Of a stretch of DNA of 64,000 nt, positions 35,828-44,917 are shown piece after piece. Position 1 is the first letter of the stretch; every line of letters starts with the position of its first letter. The DNA is from Gemmatimonadota bacterium. Its GTDB lineage: Bacteria > Gemmatimonadota > Gemmatimonadetes > Gemmatimonadales > GWC2-71-9. A program made the translations under genes and the position numbers. The stretch is taken from the NCBI GenBank assembly GCA_027294455.1, contig JAPULZ010000171.1, positions 1 to 64,000 of the forward strand, read 5' to 3'. A model generated the notes under the pieces. The model ran no database searches and was not told where the DNA came from. It saw only the letters and a list, made by a program, of their open reading frames with translations.

Positions 35828-36544
35828 CTAGATTCTCCCCTCCCGGGCCAGCGTACCCACGATTTCCTGGGCAAAACCCTCCAATTCCCCCGCAAACGAT
35901 CCGAGGCGACTCACCGAAACGTTATAGGCGATCACCGCGGGGATGGCCACGAAGAGCCCGAACACCGTCGTGATCAACGCTTCCGCCACGCCGGGCGCCA
36001 CGGCGGCAATGTTCCCCGAACCGCCGGCCGCAATACCGAGAAAGGTGTTCATCACACCGAGCACCGTCCCCAACAATCCCAACAAGGGGCTCACCGAACC
36101 GATCGTCGCTAACCAAGGTATAAACCGCGCCATGAGGTCGCGTTCCGCCGCCACCTCTTTGGCAAGCATCATGCGCAACACTTCCAGCTGCGTGACGGTG
36201 AGCGCCTCGGTCCGGCCGGGATTGGTTTGCTGCAGGGCACCCGGACGCAATTCGGAGAAGAAGTTGACACCCTCCTTGAGCAGCCGCCGATATGGTGACA
36301 TCACCAGCTTCATCACCGCGCGATAGGCATCCTCCAGCCGAGTGGTGCGCTCCAACTCCCCGAAGAACTGATCGGCTTGCTTGGTGATCCGGCGGAACTG
36401 CCACCACTTCAAGACGATGAGAAACCAGGTGATCACCGAGAACGCCGCCAGTATGCCCAAGACCAGTTTGATCGTCGGACTGGCCGTCGAGATCATTTCC
36501 CACCGGGTCGCGGGGAGGGCCCCCCCCAGTTGCGCCAGAATCAT
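35828..36544 (-). CDS. tolQ: TolQ/ExbB proton channel protein
   Basis: TolQ/MotA/ExbB-family protein, 238 residues from ATG 36542-36544 (MILAQLGG), which overlaps the epimerase stop by ATGA. Three membrane helices are visible: residues about 25-45 (LVLGILAAFSVITWFLIVL), about 145-170 (SVSPLLGLLGTVLGVMNTF) and about 190-210 (ALITTVFGLFVAIPAVIAYN). These hold the conserved proton-channel core. It drives the Tol-Pal system with tolR. The track start at 36616 lies inside the epimerase gene and is less likely. Confidence 0.94.
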   Translation of the reverse strand: MILAQLGGALPATRWEMISTASPTIKLVLGILAAFSVITWFLIVLKWWQFRRITKQADQFFGELERTTRLEDAYRAVMKLVMSPYRRLLKEGVNFFSELRPGALQQTNPGRTEALTVTQLEVLRMMLAKEVAAERDLMARFIPWLATIGSVSPLLGLLGTVLGVMNTFLGIAAGGSGNIAAVAPGVAEALITTVFGLFVAIPAVIAYNVSVSRLGSFAGELEGFAQEIVGTLAREGRI

Positions 36545-37488
36545 TGGTCCGATGCTATCCAGTCGTAGGTTCGTTTCAATCCGTCCGCGAGGCCGATCTG
36601 GGGCTGCCAGTTCCACGTCGCGGCCAGCTTGGACGGATCGATCGCACTGCGGAACAATTCCCCCGCCCGGGGAGCTGCGTGGTGGATTGCGAGGTCCGAA
36701 TCTGTGATATCCAGCAGCGTTCGGGCCAACTCGTTCACGCTGGTTTCTACACCGGTGCCCACGTTGAACGCCACGTCGTCGAGGTCCTCCAACGCCGGCA
36801 ATGCGCCGCGCGTGGCCGCCAAGTTGGCCCGGGCCACATCCTCCACGAACACGTAGTCGCGGGTCTGCTCCCCGTCGCCATACACGGTGAGCGGGTCATC
36901 CCGCAGCAACCGGCTACAAAAAATTGCCACCACCCCCGCCTCACCATGGGGATTCTGCCGGGGACCGTATACGTTCGCATAGCGCAGTGGAACGGCCTCG
37001 ATCCCGTGCAGCAGTGCGTACACCCCAAGGTAGTACTCTGACGCCAGCTTGCTCACCCCATACGGCGAGACGGGAAGCTTTGCGGCGGTTTCCGGGTACG
37101 GCAGCGCGCTCCCCTCGCCGTACACCACGCCGCCCGAGGAGGCGAACACGACGCGCCGGACCCCACCTTGCCGCGCGCCCTCGAGGAGATTCAACAACCC
37201 CCCGAGGTTGATACGCTCGTCGCGCAGCGGATTCTCCACCGAAACCCGAACGTCCATCTGCGCGGCGTGGTGATTCAGGATCGAGAAGCCACCGGTCTCC
37301 AGGAGTGCTCGCGCCTGAGGATCGTTCACGCCGTACTCGATGAACTCCGCCGCCGCGGGGACGTTCTTCCGCCGGCCGGACGAGAGGTCGTCCAGGACCA
37401 CGACGTCGTAACCTTCCCGTACGTAGATATCCGCCACGTGCGAACCGATGAACCCAGCCCCGCCCGTCACCAACACGCGCTCAGTCAT
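36541..37488 (-). CDS. NAD-dependent sugar-nucleotide epimerase (extended SDR, GalE-like)
   Basis: The 315-residue extended short-chain dehydrogenase has the NAD-binding GGAGFIGSHVADIY at the N-terminus, NHHAAQMDVRVSVENP, the catalytic SSGGVVYG and YGVSK (Tyr-x-x-x-Lys), and RYANVYGPRQNPHGEAG. It is most like UDP-glucose/UDP-N-acetylglucosamine 4-epimerases. It heads the Tol-Pal operon, with an ATGA overlap to tolQ, about 70 bp downstream of a strong terminator. Substrate is not readable from sequence. Confidence 0.88.
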   Translation of the reverse strand: MTERVLVTGGAGFIGSHVADIYVREGYDVVVLDDLSSGRRKNVPAAAEFIEYGVNDPQARALLETGGFSILNHHAAQMDVRVSVENPLRDERINLGGLLNLLEGARQGGVRRVVFASSGGVVYGEGSALPYPETAAKLPVSPYGVSKLASEYYLGVYALLHGIEAVPLRYANVYGPRQNPHGEAGVVAIFCSRLLRDDPLTVYGDGEQTRDYVFVEDVARANLAATRGALPALEDLDDVAFNVGTGVETSVNELARTLLDITDSDLAIHHAAPRAGELFRSAIDPSKLAATWNWQPQIGLADGLKRTYDWIASDQ

Positions 37489-37559
37489 CGGCCAACACCT
37501 GACAAAAGTGTCTGGGTTTCAAACTTTAGTTTTCGGTGGAGGAAGAAGATATGGATGTC

Positions 37560-37597
37560 ATCAAAATACAAAGGGGAATGGGCCAAGCCCACTCCCC
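37560..37597 (-). terminator. Strong intrinsic terminator after the LysM gene
   Basis: The minus-strand transcript of the LysM gene runs into a near-perfect stem: GGGGA (37573-37577) and TGGGC (37579-37583) pair with GCCCA (37587-37591) and TCCCC (37593-37597), one A.C mismatch, loop CAA. It is followed at once by TTTGTATTTTG. This is a classical Rho-independent terminator about 26 nt past the stop codon. It separates the ssb-LysM unit from the epimerase-Tol operon. Confidence 0.88.
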
Positions 37598-37622
37598 AAA
37601 TGTCGGTGGCGTGAGACCGCGT

Positions 37623-38897
37623 CTAGGGCATCTTGCGAATCAAGCGCGCGACGATATCGGCTCCCGGCCGGATACCCACGTCTACGATATGGGTCACCAC
37701 GACCGACGCCGACCGGTTCCGCACGTGGACCACCTCCACGAGCGCAATCCGTCGCCGGGGGAAATCTTCCCCCGAGCTCGTGTTGGGGGCGGGGGCAAGG
37801 ATCTCGAACACGTCTCCGGGCACCAACCCGTCCGTGCGCCCCCGATTGATGAACAGAATGTCCCGCAGCGTCGCCACTGGGTGGACGTCGCGCATGGCGA
37901 TGACCGACGCCATCATGCCGTTCTCGATGGGCACCGGTTCCACTTGGGCCCGATCCTGATACGGCTCGATGGGCAGTGCGACTTGCCCGTCGGCCACGCG
38001 TCCGAACTGCATCACGATTGTCGCCCGGACGCTCCGCCTCGACACCGCAATCACTTCCGCCACCCCCGTGGGCTTGACGACGCGCCCCCAGCTGCCCTGT
38101 ATCCGACGGCCGAGCTCTGACAGGATGATCGTATCACCCGGCTGGTAGACCGCATTCTCCGGAGCTCGCAGCTCGATCTCCTGATAAATCTGCGCCGCCG
38201 ACGCGGCCACGAGTGTCGGCAAGGTGCTGCGGTTCACGGAACCCATGAGGTCCGCCCAGGGAAGATCATCACCTTCGGTGAGGTAGCCGGCGGAGAAAAA
38301 CAGGAACAAGCCGCCCAAGTGCCGCGGCGGGTTCCGGATCACGGTCAGGCCGAGCTGGTTCTGGGCCCCCCGCTGGCGAAACGCCGTAGCCCTCCGCATG
38401 GTGGTGGGCGGTGGAGGTGGGGGCGGGAGCGCCCGCACCGTTGCCTGGGAGTCCACGGCTGGCCTCTGTACGACCCGGACCAGCACCGAATCGCCCTGCA
38501 TGACGGAGTCGCCCGCCTGCGGAATGATGAGGGAATCGCCGACCTGGATGGCGGCGACCATGGTCGTGTCTGGGGGAACCAGCCGCAAGGCCTCACCGGG
38601 GAAGATCCAGTGGGGATCTTCCACGACCAGGGTATTGAGCCGGTAGATCTCCGGCCAGAGGAGCGGATCGTCGAGGTATCGCTCGGCCAGGGTCCACAGG
38701 GTCTCTCCCCCCTGCACGATGTGCACCCGCCGGCCCACCTGCAGCTGCTCGCCCGCCACGGCCATCGAGTCGGCCACCAGGGTGTCCTGCGCCACGAGCA
38801 GGGTGTCCTGCGCCGCCAGGGGAGCGGCCGCGGTCAAGGCGACCGCGGCAACCAAGGCTCCCGAACCCCTAGAACGGCAGATCGTCGTCCTCCTCAT
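37623..38897 (-). CDS. Secreted LysM-domain protein
   Basis: The 424-residue form starts at ATG 38895-38897, with GGAGG 6 nt upstream, and overlaps the ssb end by 29 bp. It has a Sec signal peptide (GALVAAVALTAAAPLAAQ), a short Asp-Thr-Leu repeat, and a LysM domain near residues 58-108 (VHIVQGGETLWTLAERYLDD). A polyproline run (PPPPPPPTTM) and a long beta-rich C-terminal region follow. LysM binds peptidoglycan, so it probably sits in the periplasm. The C-terminal half is unrecognised. The downstream terminator and upstream ssb promoter define its unit. Confidence 0.82.
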   Translation of the reverse strand: MRRTTICRSRGSGALVAAVALTAAAPLAAQDTLLVAQDTLVADSMAVAGEQLQVGRRVHIVQGGETLWTLAERYLDDPLLWPEIYRLNTLVVEDPHWIFPGEALRLVPPDTTMVAAIQVGDSLIIPQAGDSVMQGDSVLVRVVQRPAVDSQATVRALPPPPPPPTTMRRATAFRQRGAQNQLGLTVIRNPPRHLGGLFLFFSAGYLTEGDDLPWADLMGSVNRSTLPTLVAASAAQIYQEIELRAPENAVYQPGDTIILSELGRRIQGSWGRVVKPTGVAEVIAVSRRSVRATIVMQFGRVADGQVALPIEPYQDRAQVEPVPIENGMMASVIAMRDVHPVATLRDILFINRGRTDGLVPGDVFEILAPAPNTSSGEDFPRRRIALVEVVHVRNRSASVVVTHIVDVGIRPGADIVARLIRKMP

Positions 38898-39339
38898 CAA
38901 GCGCCTCCGGAAAATCCTTGAACGACTCCGATCCTGGAGCGGGGGATCCCGCCGCCACGCCCGCCGGCGCCGTTTCCGCCTCCACGCCGCCACCGCGGCC
39001 CGAAAGCATCAACAGCTCTCGCCCAACGATTTCAGTCGAATACCGAGTCTTGCCTTCGCGATCTTCCCAAGTTCGGTAGTCGATCCGTCCTTCGATGTAT
39101 ACTCGGTCACCTTTTTTGAGATATTGCTCCGCCACATCCGCCAGCCCGGACCCCTTGTTGTTCCAGAGGATGACGCGGTGCCACTCGGTCTTTTCCTGCT
39201 GCTCGCCGGCCTGGTTGTTCCACCGTCGGCCGGTGGCAATGGACAAGGTGGCCACCTTGGACCCATTGGCCGTCGTACGGATCTCAGGATCCCGGCCCAG
39301 ATTCCCGATCAGTTGGACTTTGTTCAGACTGCGGCTCAC
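38869..39339 (-). CDS. ssb: Single-stranded DNA-binding protein
   Basis: SSB coats single-stranded DNA during replication and repair. The OB fold is seen from SRSLNKVQLIGNLGRDPEIR through TEWHRVILWN and YIEGRIDYRTWEDREGKTRY. The C-terminal tip ends DDDLPF, the peptide that recruits partner proteins. I start it at GTG 39337-39339 (156 residues), where GGAGG lies 5 nt upstream; the track TTG start four codons earlier would contain the Shine-Dalgarno. A near-consensus promoter lies 45 bp upstream. Confidence 0.95.
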   Translation of the reverse strand: MSRSLNKVQLIGNLGRDPEIRTTANGSKVATLSIATGRRWNNQAGEQQEKTEWHRVILWNNKGSGLADVAEQYLKKGDRVYIEGRIDYRTWEDREGKTRYSTEIVGRELLMLSGRGGGVEAETAPAGVAAGSPAPGSESFKDFPEALDEEDDDLPF

Positions 39340-39383
39340 GACAACCTCCAAAAAAACACGGGATGGACCCTGGACTCAGGCAA

Positions 39384-39412
39384 ACTATAGAGGCTTTAAG
39401 TCCTTTTGTCAA
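39384..39412 (-). promoter_or_regulatory. Near-consensus sigma-70-type promoter of ssb
   Basis: On the minus strand a perfect -35 TTGACA (39407-39412) is followed by a 17-bp spacer and TATAGT (39384-39389, five of six consensus bases). Transcription should start near 39377, giving a leader of about 38 nt before the ssb GTG. This is the clearest promoter in the window and implies a housekeeping sigma factor with standard specificity. Confidence 0.88.
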
Positions 39413-39487
39413 CCAAACATACGCGATTCTTGGCCAACTTTTGCGAGGGTATTTCGGCCCTGATCGGAGGTCGAAAACCGGGCTCCG

Positions 39488-39510
39488 ACACCCCCGATCT
39501 TCGGGGATGT
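39488..39510 (-). terminator. Hairpin terminator after tsaB
   Basis: About 40 nt past the tsaB stop the minus strand folds into a 10-bp stem (ACATCCCCGA with TCGGGGGTGT, one T-G wobble) closed by a 3-nt AGA loop. A TTTT follows about 10 nt later. It ends the long secA-radC-rel-uvrB-tsaEB gene run before the ssb promoter. Stem quality is high; the T-run is displaced. Confidence 0.6.
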
Positions 39511-39551
39511 TCGGTCCTTCGAAGGCCTGTTCTGGAGGTCTGCGCGGGGCG

Positions 39552-40268
39552 CTAGTCCGTCGCGTGGGGCAGCGTTCGGCCGTGTTCACGCTCCCACCGG
39601 ACCTGGGCCTCCGCGTGCCGTCCGTAGGTCGGTTGGAACTCCGAGAAGGGCTCCACAGGGCGCGAGCCGCCGTCGAGTGTCATCAGTTCCAACAAGCCCC
39701 CGGCCCGAGAAACGGCCTGCCCGCCCCCGAACGGCGGTTGCCCCGTCCAACGCCGGATGGCCTCGGAGACCCCCGCGGCGCCGTCCCCGACGGCGATGCG
39801 CGGGACCACGGGGCTGCTGGCCACCAGAGCGTTCGCCGGAACCAAGGCGGGTGCCAGATGCTCCGTGACGGCCGTCGCGGAGAAGGCATACACCGCCGCA
39901 AACACGTCGCCGCGCAGCGCACCGTAGAGCGCCCCCACGGGTGTCCCATCTCCGGCGGCTGCGTGCCACGCGGCCCCCATGAGCGAGGGAGTGATCCGCA
40001 CGGGAATCTCGCGCTCGGTCAGGAGGCCCTGCACCGTCGCCATCCCGATCCGCAAACCGGTGAAGCTTCCCGGGCCGTCGGCCAGCACGATGCACTCCAG
40101 ATCGGCGAAGCGTCGCTCGCTCAATTGCAGACAGTACTCGATGGCCGGCACCAACGCGGAGGCCGTGCGACGCTTGCCGAGGGTCACCTCGGCAGCTAGG
40201 GCGCCGGGCTCACCCACGGCCACCGACGCCGAGTCCGTCGCCGTTTCGATGGCCAGGCACAGGGTCAT
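39552..40268 (-). CDS. tsaB: tRNA N6-threonylcarbamoyladenosine biosynthesis protein TsaB
   Basis: TsaB is the scaffold partner of TsaD in making t6A37 on ANN-decoding tRNAs. I start it at ATG 40266-40268 (MTLCLAIETATD), overlapping tsaE by ATGA; 238 residues. The ASKHA-like N-terminal half shows LAIETATDSASVAVG and VLADGPGSFTGLRIGMATVQGL, family hallmarks. It follows tsaE directly. TsaD and TsaC are not in the window. Confidence 0.93.
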   Translation of the reverse strand: MTLCLAIETATDSASVAVGEPGALAAEVTLGKRRTASALVPAIEYCLQLSERRFADLECIVLADGPGSFTGLRIGMATVQGLLTEREIPVRITPSLMGAAWHAAAGDGTPVGALYGALRGDVFAAVYAFSATAVTEHLAPALVPANALVASSPVVPRIAVGDGAAGVSEAIRRWTGQPPFGGGQAVSRAGGLLELMTLDGGSRPVEPFSEFQPTYGRHAEAQVRWEREHGRTLPHATD

Positions 40269-40684
40269 CGCACGCGCTCCAGACGACGCACGGAATCCCG
40301 ATCGCCGTGCGCGAGATGAATGTGCGCGTCGGGGCGCGGGACGTGGGCGCCCCCGCGCTCCGGCCATTCAATCATGAGGAGACGACCACGGCGTTGCAGG
40401 TCCGCAAAATCCAGATCGAGGGCCTCCTCCGGATCGCGCAGGCGATAACAGTCCACGTGGACGAGCACGCCGCCCGGTGAATCGTACTCGTGTACCAACG
40501 CGTAGGTCGGGCTGCGCGCCTCCTCCCCTGCGCCCGCACGCACGAGGGCTTGCACGAAGGTGGTCTTCCCGGCTCCGAGCTCGCCGGTGAGCCATACCAC
40601 CGAGGAGGGCGCCAGCTCCACCCAGAGGGCGGCGGCTCGCACGTGGAGCTGCTCCAGGGTGAGCGTCTCGGCGGTACCCGGCAT
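40265..40684 (-). CDS. tsaE: tRNA threonylcarbamoyladenosine biosynthesis ATPase TsaE
   Basis: TsaE is a small P-loop ATPase that supports the TsaB-TsaD complex in t6A formation. The 139-residue protein has Walker A GELGAGKTTF near residue 35, EEARSPTYALVHEY, and VHVDCYRLRDPEEALDLDF, then LMIEWPERG. It starts 3 bp after uvrB and is coupled to tsaB by overlap. Length and motifs are standard. Confidence 0.95.
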   Translation of the reverse strand: MPGTAETLTLEQLHVRAAALWVELAPSSVVWLTGELGAGKTTFVQALVRAGAGEEARSPTYALVHEYDSPGGVLVHVDCYRLRDPEEALDLDFADLQRRGRLLMIEWPERGGAHVPRPDAHIHLAHGDRDSVRRLERVR

Positions 40685-40687
40685 CGC

Positions 40688-42742
40688 CTAGGCCGGCTCG
40701 CCGGACGTGGCCCCGCGCCCGGTCCGCGCCGGCTTGCCCCGAGGCGCGCGACGAACGGGATCGCCGCCCGCCCGCAACTCGAAGATCTGATCCCGCAAAC
40801 GGGCCGCCACTTCGAAATCCAGCTCGGCAGCGGCCTCGCGCATCTGCTGCTCGAGCACCTCGATGAGACTCTCACGATCCAACGGAGGCGCCGGCGCCGT
40901 TTCATCGTCGGCCGGGGTGGCGGCGGCGGAACGCGCGTCGGCCACTCGGGTCACGAACCGCACCTCCGCTACCGATTTGCGGATCGATTGCGGTATCACG
41001 CCATGCCGCTTGTTGTGCGCCAGCTGCAGATCGCGGCGGCGATCCATTTCGGCGATGGCCCGCTCCATCGATCCCGTCACGCGATCGGCATACATGATGG
41101 CGCGCCCCTGGGCGTGTCGTGCCGCGCGACCCACGGTTTGAATCAGCGATCGATCCGAACGCAGGAACCCCTCATGGTCGGCGTCCAAGATCGCCACCAG
41201 GCTGACCTCCGGAAGATCCAGGCCTTCCCGCAGCAAATTGATCCCCACCAGCACATCGAATTCCCCGAGCCGCAAGCCCCGCACAATCTCCATCCGCTCG
41301 ATCGTATCGATGTCGGAGTGCATGTAGCGTACACGAACACCGGTCTGTTGCAGGTAGTCGGTGAGGTCCTCGGCCATGCGTTTCGTGAGCGTCGTGACGA
41401 GGACTCGCTCGCCCACACTTGCCGAGCGGCGGATTTCCCCCAAGAGGTCGTCCACCTGCCCCGCCACCGGGCGGATTTCCACGGACGGATCCACCAATCC
41501 GGTGGGCCGGATGATCTGCTGCGTGACCTGGCCGCCGCACAGGGCGATTTCCCGGTCTCCCGGCGTGGCGGACACGAAGATGATCTCGGGAACGATGTCC
41601 ATGAACTCGGCGCTGTTGAGCGGACGGTTGTCCAGAGCCGACGGCAAACGGAAGCCGTATTCCACCAGGGTCAGCTTGCGCGAGCGATCGCCCTCATACA
41701 TGCCCCCGATCTGCGGGAGGGTGACGTGTGATTCGTCCAGAATCGTGAGAAATTCCGCGGGAAAGTAATCCAACAGACACGCGGGACGCTCGCCGACCTC
41801 TCGTCCGGAAAAGTGCCGGCTGTAGTTCTCCACCCCGGCGCAGGTACCAGCCTCGAGGAGCATATCGATGTCGAAGTGGGTTCGCGTTTCGAGGCGTTGC
41901 GCCTCGAGCAACTTCCCCAACGCGTGCAGCTCGGCCAGCCGCTCCTGGAGCTCGATGCGTATCGTCGCCACCGCCCGCTCGACCGCGGCGCCCCGCACCA
42001 CGAAGTGGGTCGCCGGGTAAATCGCACACCTGTCGAGCTGGGTGATCGTCTTGCCGGTGAGCGCGTCCACCTTGCTGATGCGCTCCACCGTGTCGCCCCA
42101 GAGCTCGATGCGCACCGCCTGTTCTTCATACGCCGGAAAAATCTCAACGGTGTCGCCGCGGACGCGGAAGGTACCGCGCTCGAAAGCCGCATCATGGCGC
42201 GAATACCCAATGCGCACGAGCTCCTCGAGAATGGTGTCCCGCGACCGTTCTTCCCCGACGCCGACGGTCACCATGAGATCGCGATACTGCGCGGGATCGC
42301 CGAGGCCGTAAATGGCGCTCACCGTGGCCACGATGATCACGTCGTCCCGCTCCATCAAACTCGAAGTCGCCCGCAGCCGCAGTGAGTTGATGTCGTCGTT
42401 GATGGAAGAGTCTTTCTCGATGTACGTGTCCGTGGACGGCACGTAGGCCTCGGGCTGGTAGTAGTCGTAGTACGAGACGAAGTACTCGACTGCGTTGGTG
42501 GGGAAGAACGACTTCAACTCACCGTAGAGCTGTGCCGCCAGCGTCTTGTTGTGCGAGAGCACGAGGGCCGGGCGGCCGTGCCGAGCGATGGCACACGCCA
42601 TCGTCACTGTCTTTCCCGAACCCGTGACCCCGAGGAGGGTGTGGTACCGAGTGTCCTTCGCGGCCAGTCGCTCGGTCAACTCGGTGATCGCGCGAGGCTG
42701 ATCGCCCGCCAGCGAGAAGGGAAGCTCGAGCTCGAACGGCAC
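40688..42742 (-). CDS. uvrB: UvrABC excision nuclease subunit B
   Basis: UvrB is the damage-verifying helicase-like subunit of nucleotide excision repair. The 684-residue protein has Walker [14 protein letters not shown], the beta-hairpin region [13 protein letters not shown], the [17 protein letters not shown] motif, helicase motif [24 protein letters not shown], and a C-terminal UVR coiled coil ([19 protein letters not shown]). The start is GTG 3 bp after rel. uvrA and uvrC are not here. Confidence 0.97.
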   Translation of the reverse strand: MPFELELPFSLAGDQPRAITELTERLAAKDTRYHTLLGVTGSGKTVTMACAIARHGRPALVLSHNKTLAAQLYGELKSFFPTNAVEYFVSYYDYYQPEAYVPSTDTYIEKDSSINDDINSLRLRATSSLMERDDVIIVATVSAIYGLGDPAQYRDLMVTVGVGEERSRDTILEELVRIGYSRHDAAFERGTFRVRGDTVEIFPAYEEQAVRIELWGDTVERISKVDALTGKTITQLDRCAIYPATHFVVRGAAVERAVATIRIELQERLAELHALGKLLEAQRLETRTHFDIDMLLEAGTCAGVENYSRHFSGREVGERPACLLDYFPAEFLTILDESHVTLPQIGGMYEGDRSRKLTLVEYGFRLPSALDNRPLNSAEFMDIVPEIIFVSATPGDREIALCGGQVTQQIIRPTGLVDPSVEIRPVAGQVDDLLGEIRRSASVGERVLVTTLTKRMAEDLTDYLQQTGVRVRYMHSDIDTIERMEIVRGLRLGEFDVLVGINLLREGLDLPEVSLVAILDADHEGFLRSDRSLIQTVGRAARHAQGRAIMYADRVTGSMERAIAEMDRRRDLQLAHNKRHGVIPQSIRKSVAEVRFVTRVADARSAAATPADDETAPAPPLDRESLIEVLEQQMREAAAELDFEVAARLRDQIFELRAGGDPVRRAPRGKPARTGRGATSGEPA

Positions 42743-42745
42743 GGG

Positions 42746-44917
42746 CTAGGACGGCTCGGCTTGCGCCGGAGGTTCGCGCCGCTCCACAGACGTGACGCCT
42801 TTGGTCCGCCGCATGGCCCGCATCACCTTGGAAAGCTGCGCGCTATTCTCGACTTCCACGAGCACGGTGCCGAACATGCCGCCGTCCTTGCTGCGCAGCT
42901 CCGCGCTGCGGATGTTCGTTCCCTTGGCGGTCACCGCCTGCATCAGGTCCGCATAGAGCCCGCGCCGGTCTTCGCCCGCGACGCCGAGACACACCTCGAA
43001 CACCTCCCCCTCAACCTCCTGCCAGTCGATCTCCACGCGGCGGTCGGGCCCGGCGGGAATCGTCAGCAGGTTCGGACAGTCATTGCGGTGAATCGAAATG
43101 CCCCGTCCTTGAGAGACGTACCCGACGACTTGGTCGCCGGGCACCGGTTGGCAGCACTGGGCGTAGCGCACCAGCAACCCGTCGACCCCTTGAATGCGCA
43201 CCCCCCGGCCGAGGCGAATCCGATCCATGACCCGGCCGAACGCCGTGGGTTTCGTCTCCTCCAAATCGTCGCCCGGTCGGTCCGGAAACAGCGCACGAAT
43301 CACCTGGCCGGTGGGCACGTCTCCCCGCCCCAGCGCCTGCAGCAGCCCCGCTTCGGACCCGACCGAAAGCTTTTCGGCCGCTTGCTCCATCACCGCCGCC
43401 TCCGGTCTCGGGAGGCGGCGGCGGCGCAGCTCGCGGGCGAGAATGTCGCGGCCGATGGCGATGCTCCGCTCGGCCTCTTCTTGTTTGATCCAATGGCGGA
43501 TGCCCTGCCGCGCCCGACCCGTACGCACATGGTTCAGCCAATCCCGGCTCGGCCGGGCATTCGGTCCAGTGATGATCGTGACCGTGTCGCCGTTGTCCAG
43601 CGGCCGGTGCAGCGGGGCGATCCGCTGGTTCACCTTGGCCCCCTGGCAGCGGAGACCGACCTCCGTGTGGACGGCGAACGCGAAGTCGATGGTGGTGGCC
43701 CCCTTGGGGAGCCGTTTCACATCGCCCTTCGGCGTGAACACGAAGATCTCGTCTTCGTACAAATCGATCTTGAGAAACTCGAGAAACTCCTCCGCCGAAT
43801 GCGCCGTTTGCTGCAACTCCATGAGCTGACGGAACCAGGACAGGCGCAGGTCCAGCTCGTCCGGTTGCTGGCCCTCCTTGTAGACCCAGTGGGCCGCAAT
43901 GCCGAACTCGGCCGTGCGATGCATGTCGTACGTGCGGATCTGGATCTCGTACGGTTCCCCTCCGGGGCCGAAGACGGTCGTGTGGAGCGACTGGTATCCG
44001 TTGGACTTGGGCGAGGCGATGTAGTCCTTGATGCGCTCCTGCAACGGCGTCCAGTGGTTGTGGATGACGCCGAGGACGTGATAACACTCCGGGACGGTCC
44101 GCACCAGGACCCGGATGGCCATCAGGTCGTAGATCTCTTCCAGGGGCTTGTCCCGCTGGCGCATCTTGCGGTACACCGACCACATGTGTTTCAGCCGTCC
44201 CGTGACCTCGGCATCGAGCCCTTCGTCAGTCAGCGCATCCACCAGCGGACCACGCATGCGATTGATCATTTCCTCGCGTTCGACCCGCTTGGCTTTCAAC
44301 TTCTTGTTCAGGTCCTTGTAATCGTCACGCTCGAGGAACTTGAACGCGAGATCCTCGAGGTCCGCCCGGATACCGGCCATGCCGAAGCGGTGCGCCAGCG
44401 GCGCATACAACTCGCGGGTTTCCCGGGCGATCCGCTCGCGCCGCTCTGCCGGCAGGGGATCGAGCGTTCGCATGTTGTGCAGGCGGTCGGCCAGCTTCAC
44501 GATGATGACTCGCGCGTCCTTGGCGATGGAGACCAGGAGCTTGCGGTAGTTCTCCGCTTGCTCTTCGGAGGTGGAACGGAAGCTGAGGCTCGAGATCTTG
44601 GTCAAGCCGTCGACGATATCGCCGATCTCATCACCGAACTGCTCGCGGATGTCCTCGATGGACACATCGGAGTCTTCGACCGTGTCGTGCAACAAGGCGG
44701 CGGCGATCGTGACCGAATCCATGCGATGGTCGAGGAGAATCCGGGCCACGGCCACGGTGTGCGAAATGAAATCCTCGCCTGAGACCCGTTTTTGGCCGCG
44801 GTGTGCCGCCGCGCTCAACCGATACGCCCGGTCGATCAGCTCCAGGTCGAGCCGGCCTGCCTGTTCGCCGAGTGCCTCGGCGAGCGTGGCATCGAGATCT
44901 GCGAGCACCGTGGTCAC
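42746..44917 (-). CDS. Bifunctional (p)ppGpp synthetase/hydrolase Rel
   Basis: The 723-residue stringent-response enzyme has an HD hydrolase domain (HTVAVARILLDH ... ALLHDTVEDSD ... KLADRLHNMRTL), a synthetase domain (YDLMAIRVLV, SPKSNGYQSLHTTVFG), a TGS domain near residue 390 and a C-terminal ACT domain. The HD residues look intact, so it should both make and degrade (p)ppGpp, like the single Rel of many phyla rather than inactive-HD RelA. The start GTG overlaps the radC stop. Confidence 0.94.
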   Translation of the reverse strand: MTTVLADLDATLAEALGEQAGRLDLELIDRAYRLSAAAHRGQKRVSGEDFISHTVAVARILLDHRMDSVTIAAALLHDTVEDSDVSIEDIREQFGDEIGDIVDGLTKISSLSFRSTSEEQAENYRKLLVSIAKDARVIIVKLADRLHNMRTLDPLPAERRERIARETRELYAPLAHRFGMAGIRADLEDLAFKFLERDDYKDLNKKLKAKRVEREEMINRMRGPLVDALTDEGLDAEVTGRLKHMWSVYRKMRQRDKPLEEIYDLMAIRVLVRTVPECYHVLGVIHNHWTPLQERIKDYIASPKSNGYQSLHTTVFGPGGEPYEIQIRTYDMHRTAEFGIAAHWVYKEGQQPDELDLRLSWFRQLMELQQTAHSAEEFLEFLKIDLYEDEIFVFTPKGDVKRLPKGATTIDFAFAVHTEVGLRCQGAKVNQRIAPLHRPLDNGDTVTIITGPNARPSRDWLNHVRTGRARQGIRHWIKQEEAERSIAIGRDILARELRRRRLPRPEAAVMEQAAEKLSVGSEAGLLQALGRGDVPTGQVIRALFPDRPGDDLEETKPTAFGRVMDRIRLGRGVRIQGVDGLLVRYAQCCQPVPGDQVVGYVSQGRGISIHRNDCPNLLTIPAGPDRRVEIDWQEVEGEVFEVCLGVAGEDRRGLYADLMQAVTAKGTNIRSAELRSKDGGMFGTVLVEVENSAQLSKVMRAMRRTKGVTSVERREPPAQAEPS

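Noticed and set aside
37489-37545. Promoter with TTGAAA upstream of the epimerase-tol operon
   Set aside because: No convincing -10 at 16-18 bp; a promoter is expected here but I cannot place it.
42551-44782. 743-residue plus-strand ORF opposite rel
   Set aside because: Same effect: no recognisable domain, exactly antisense to a well-identified gene.
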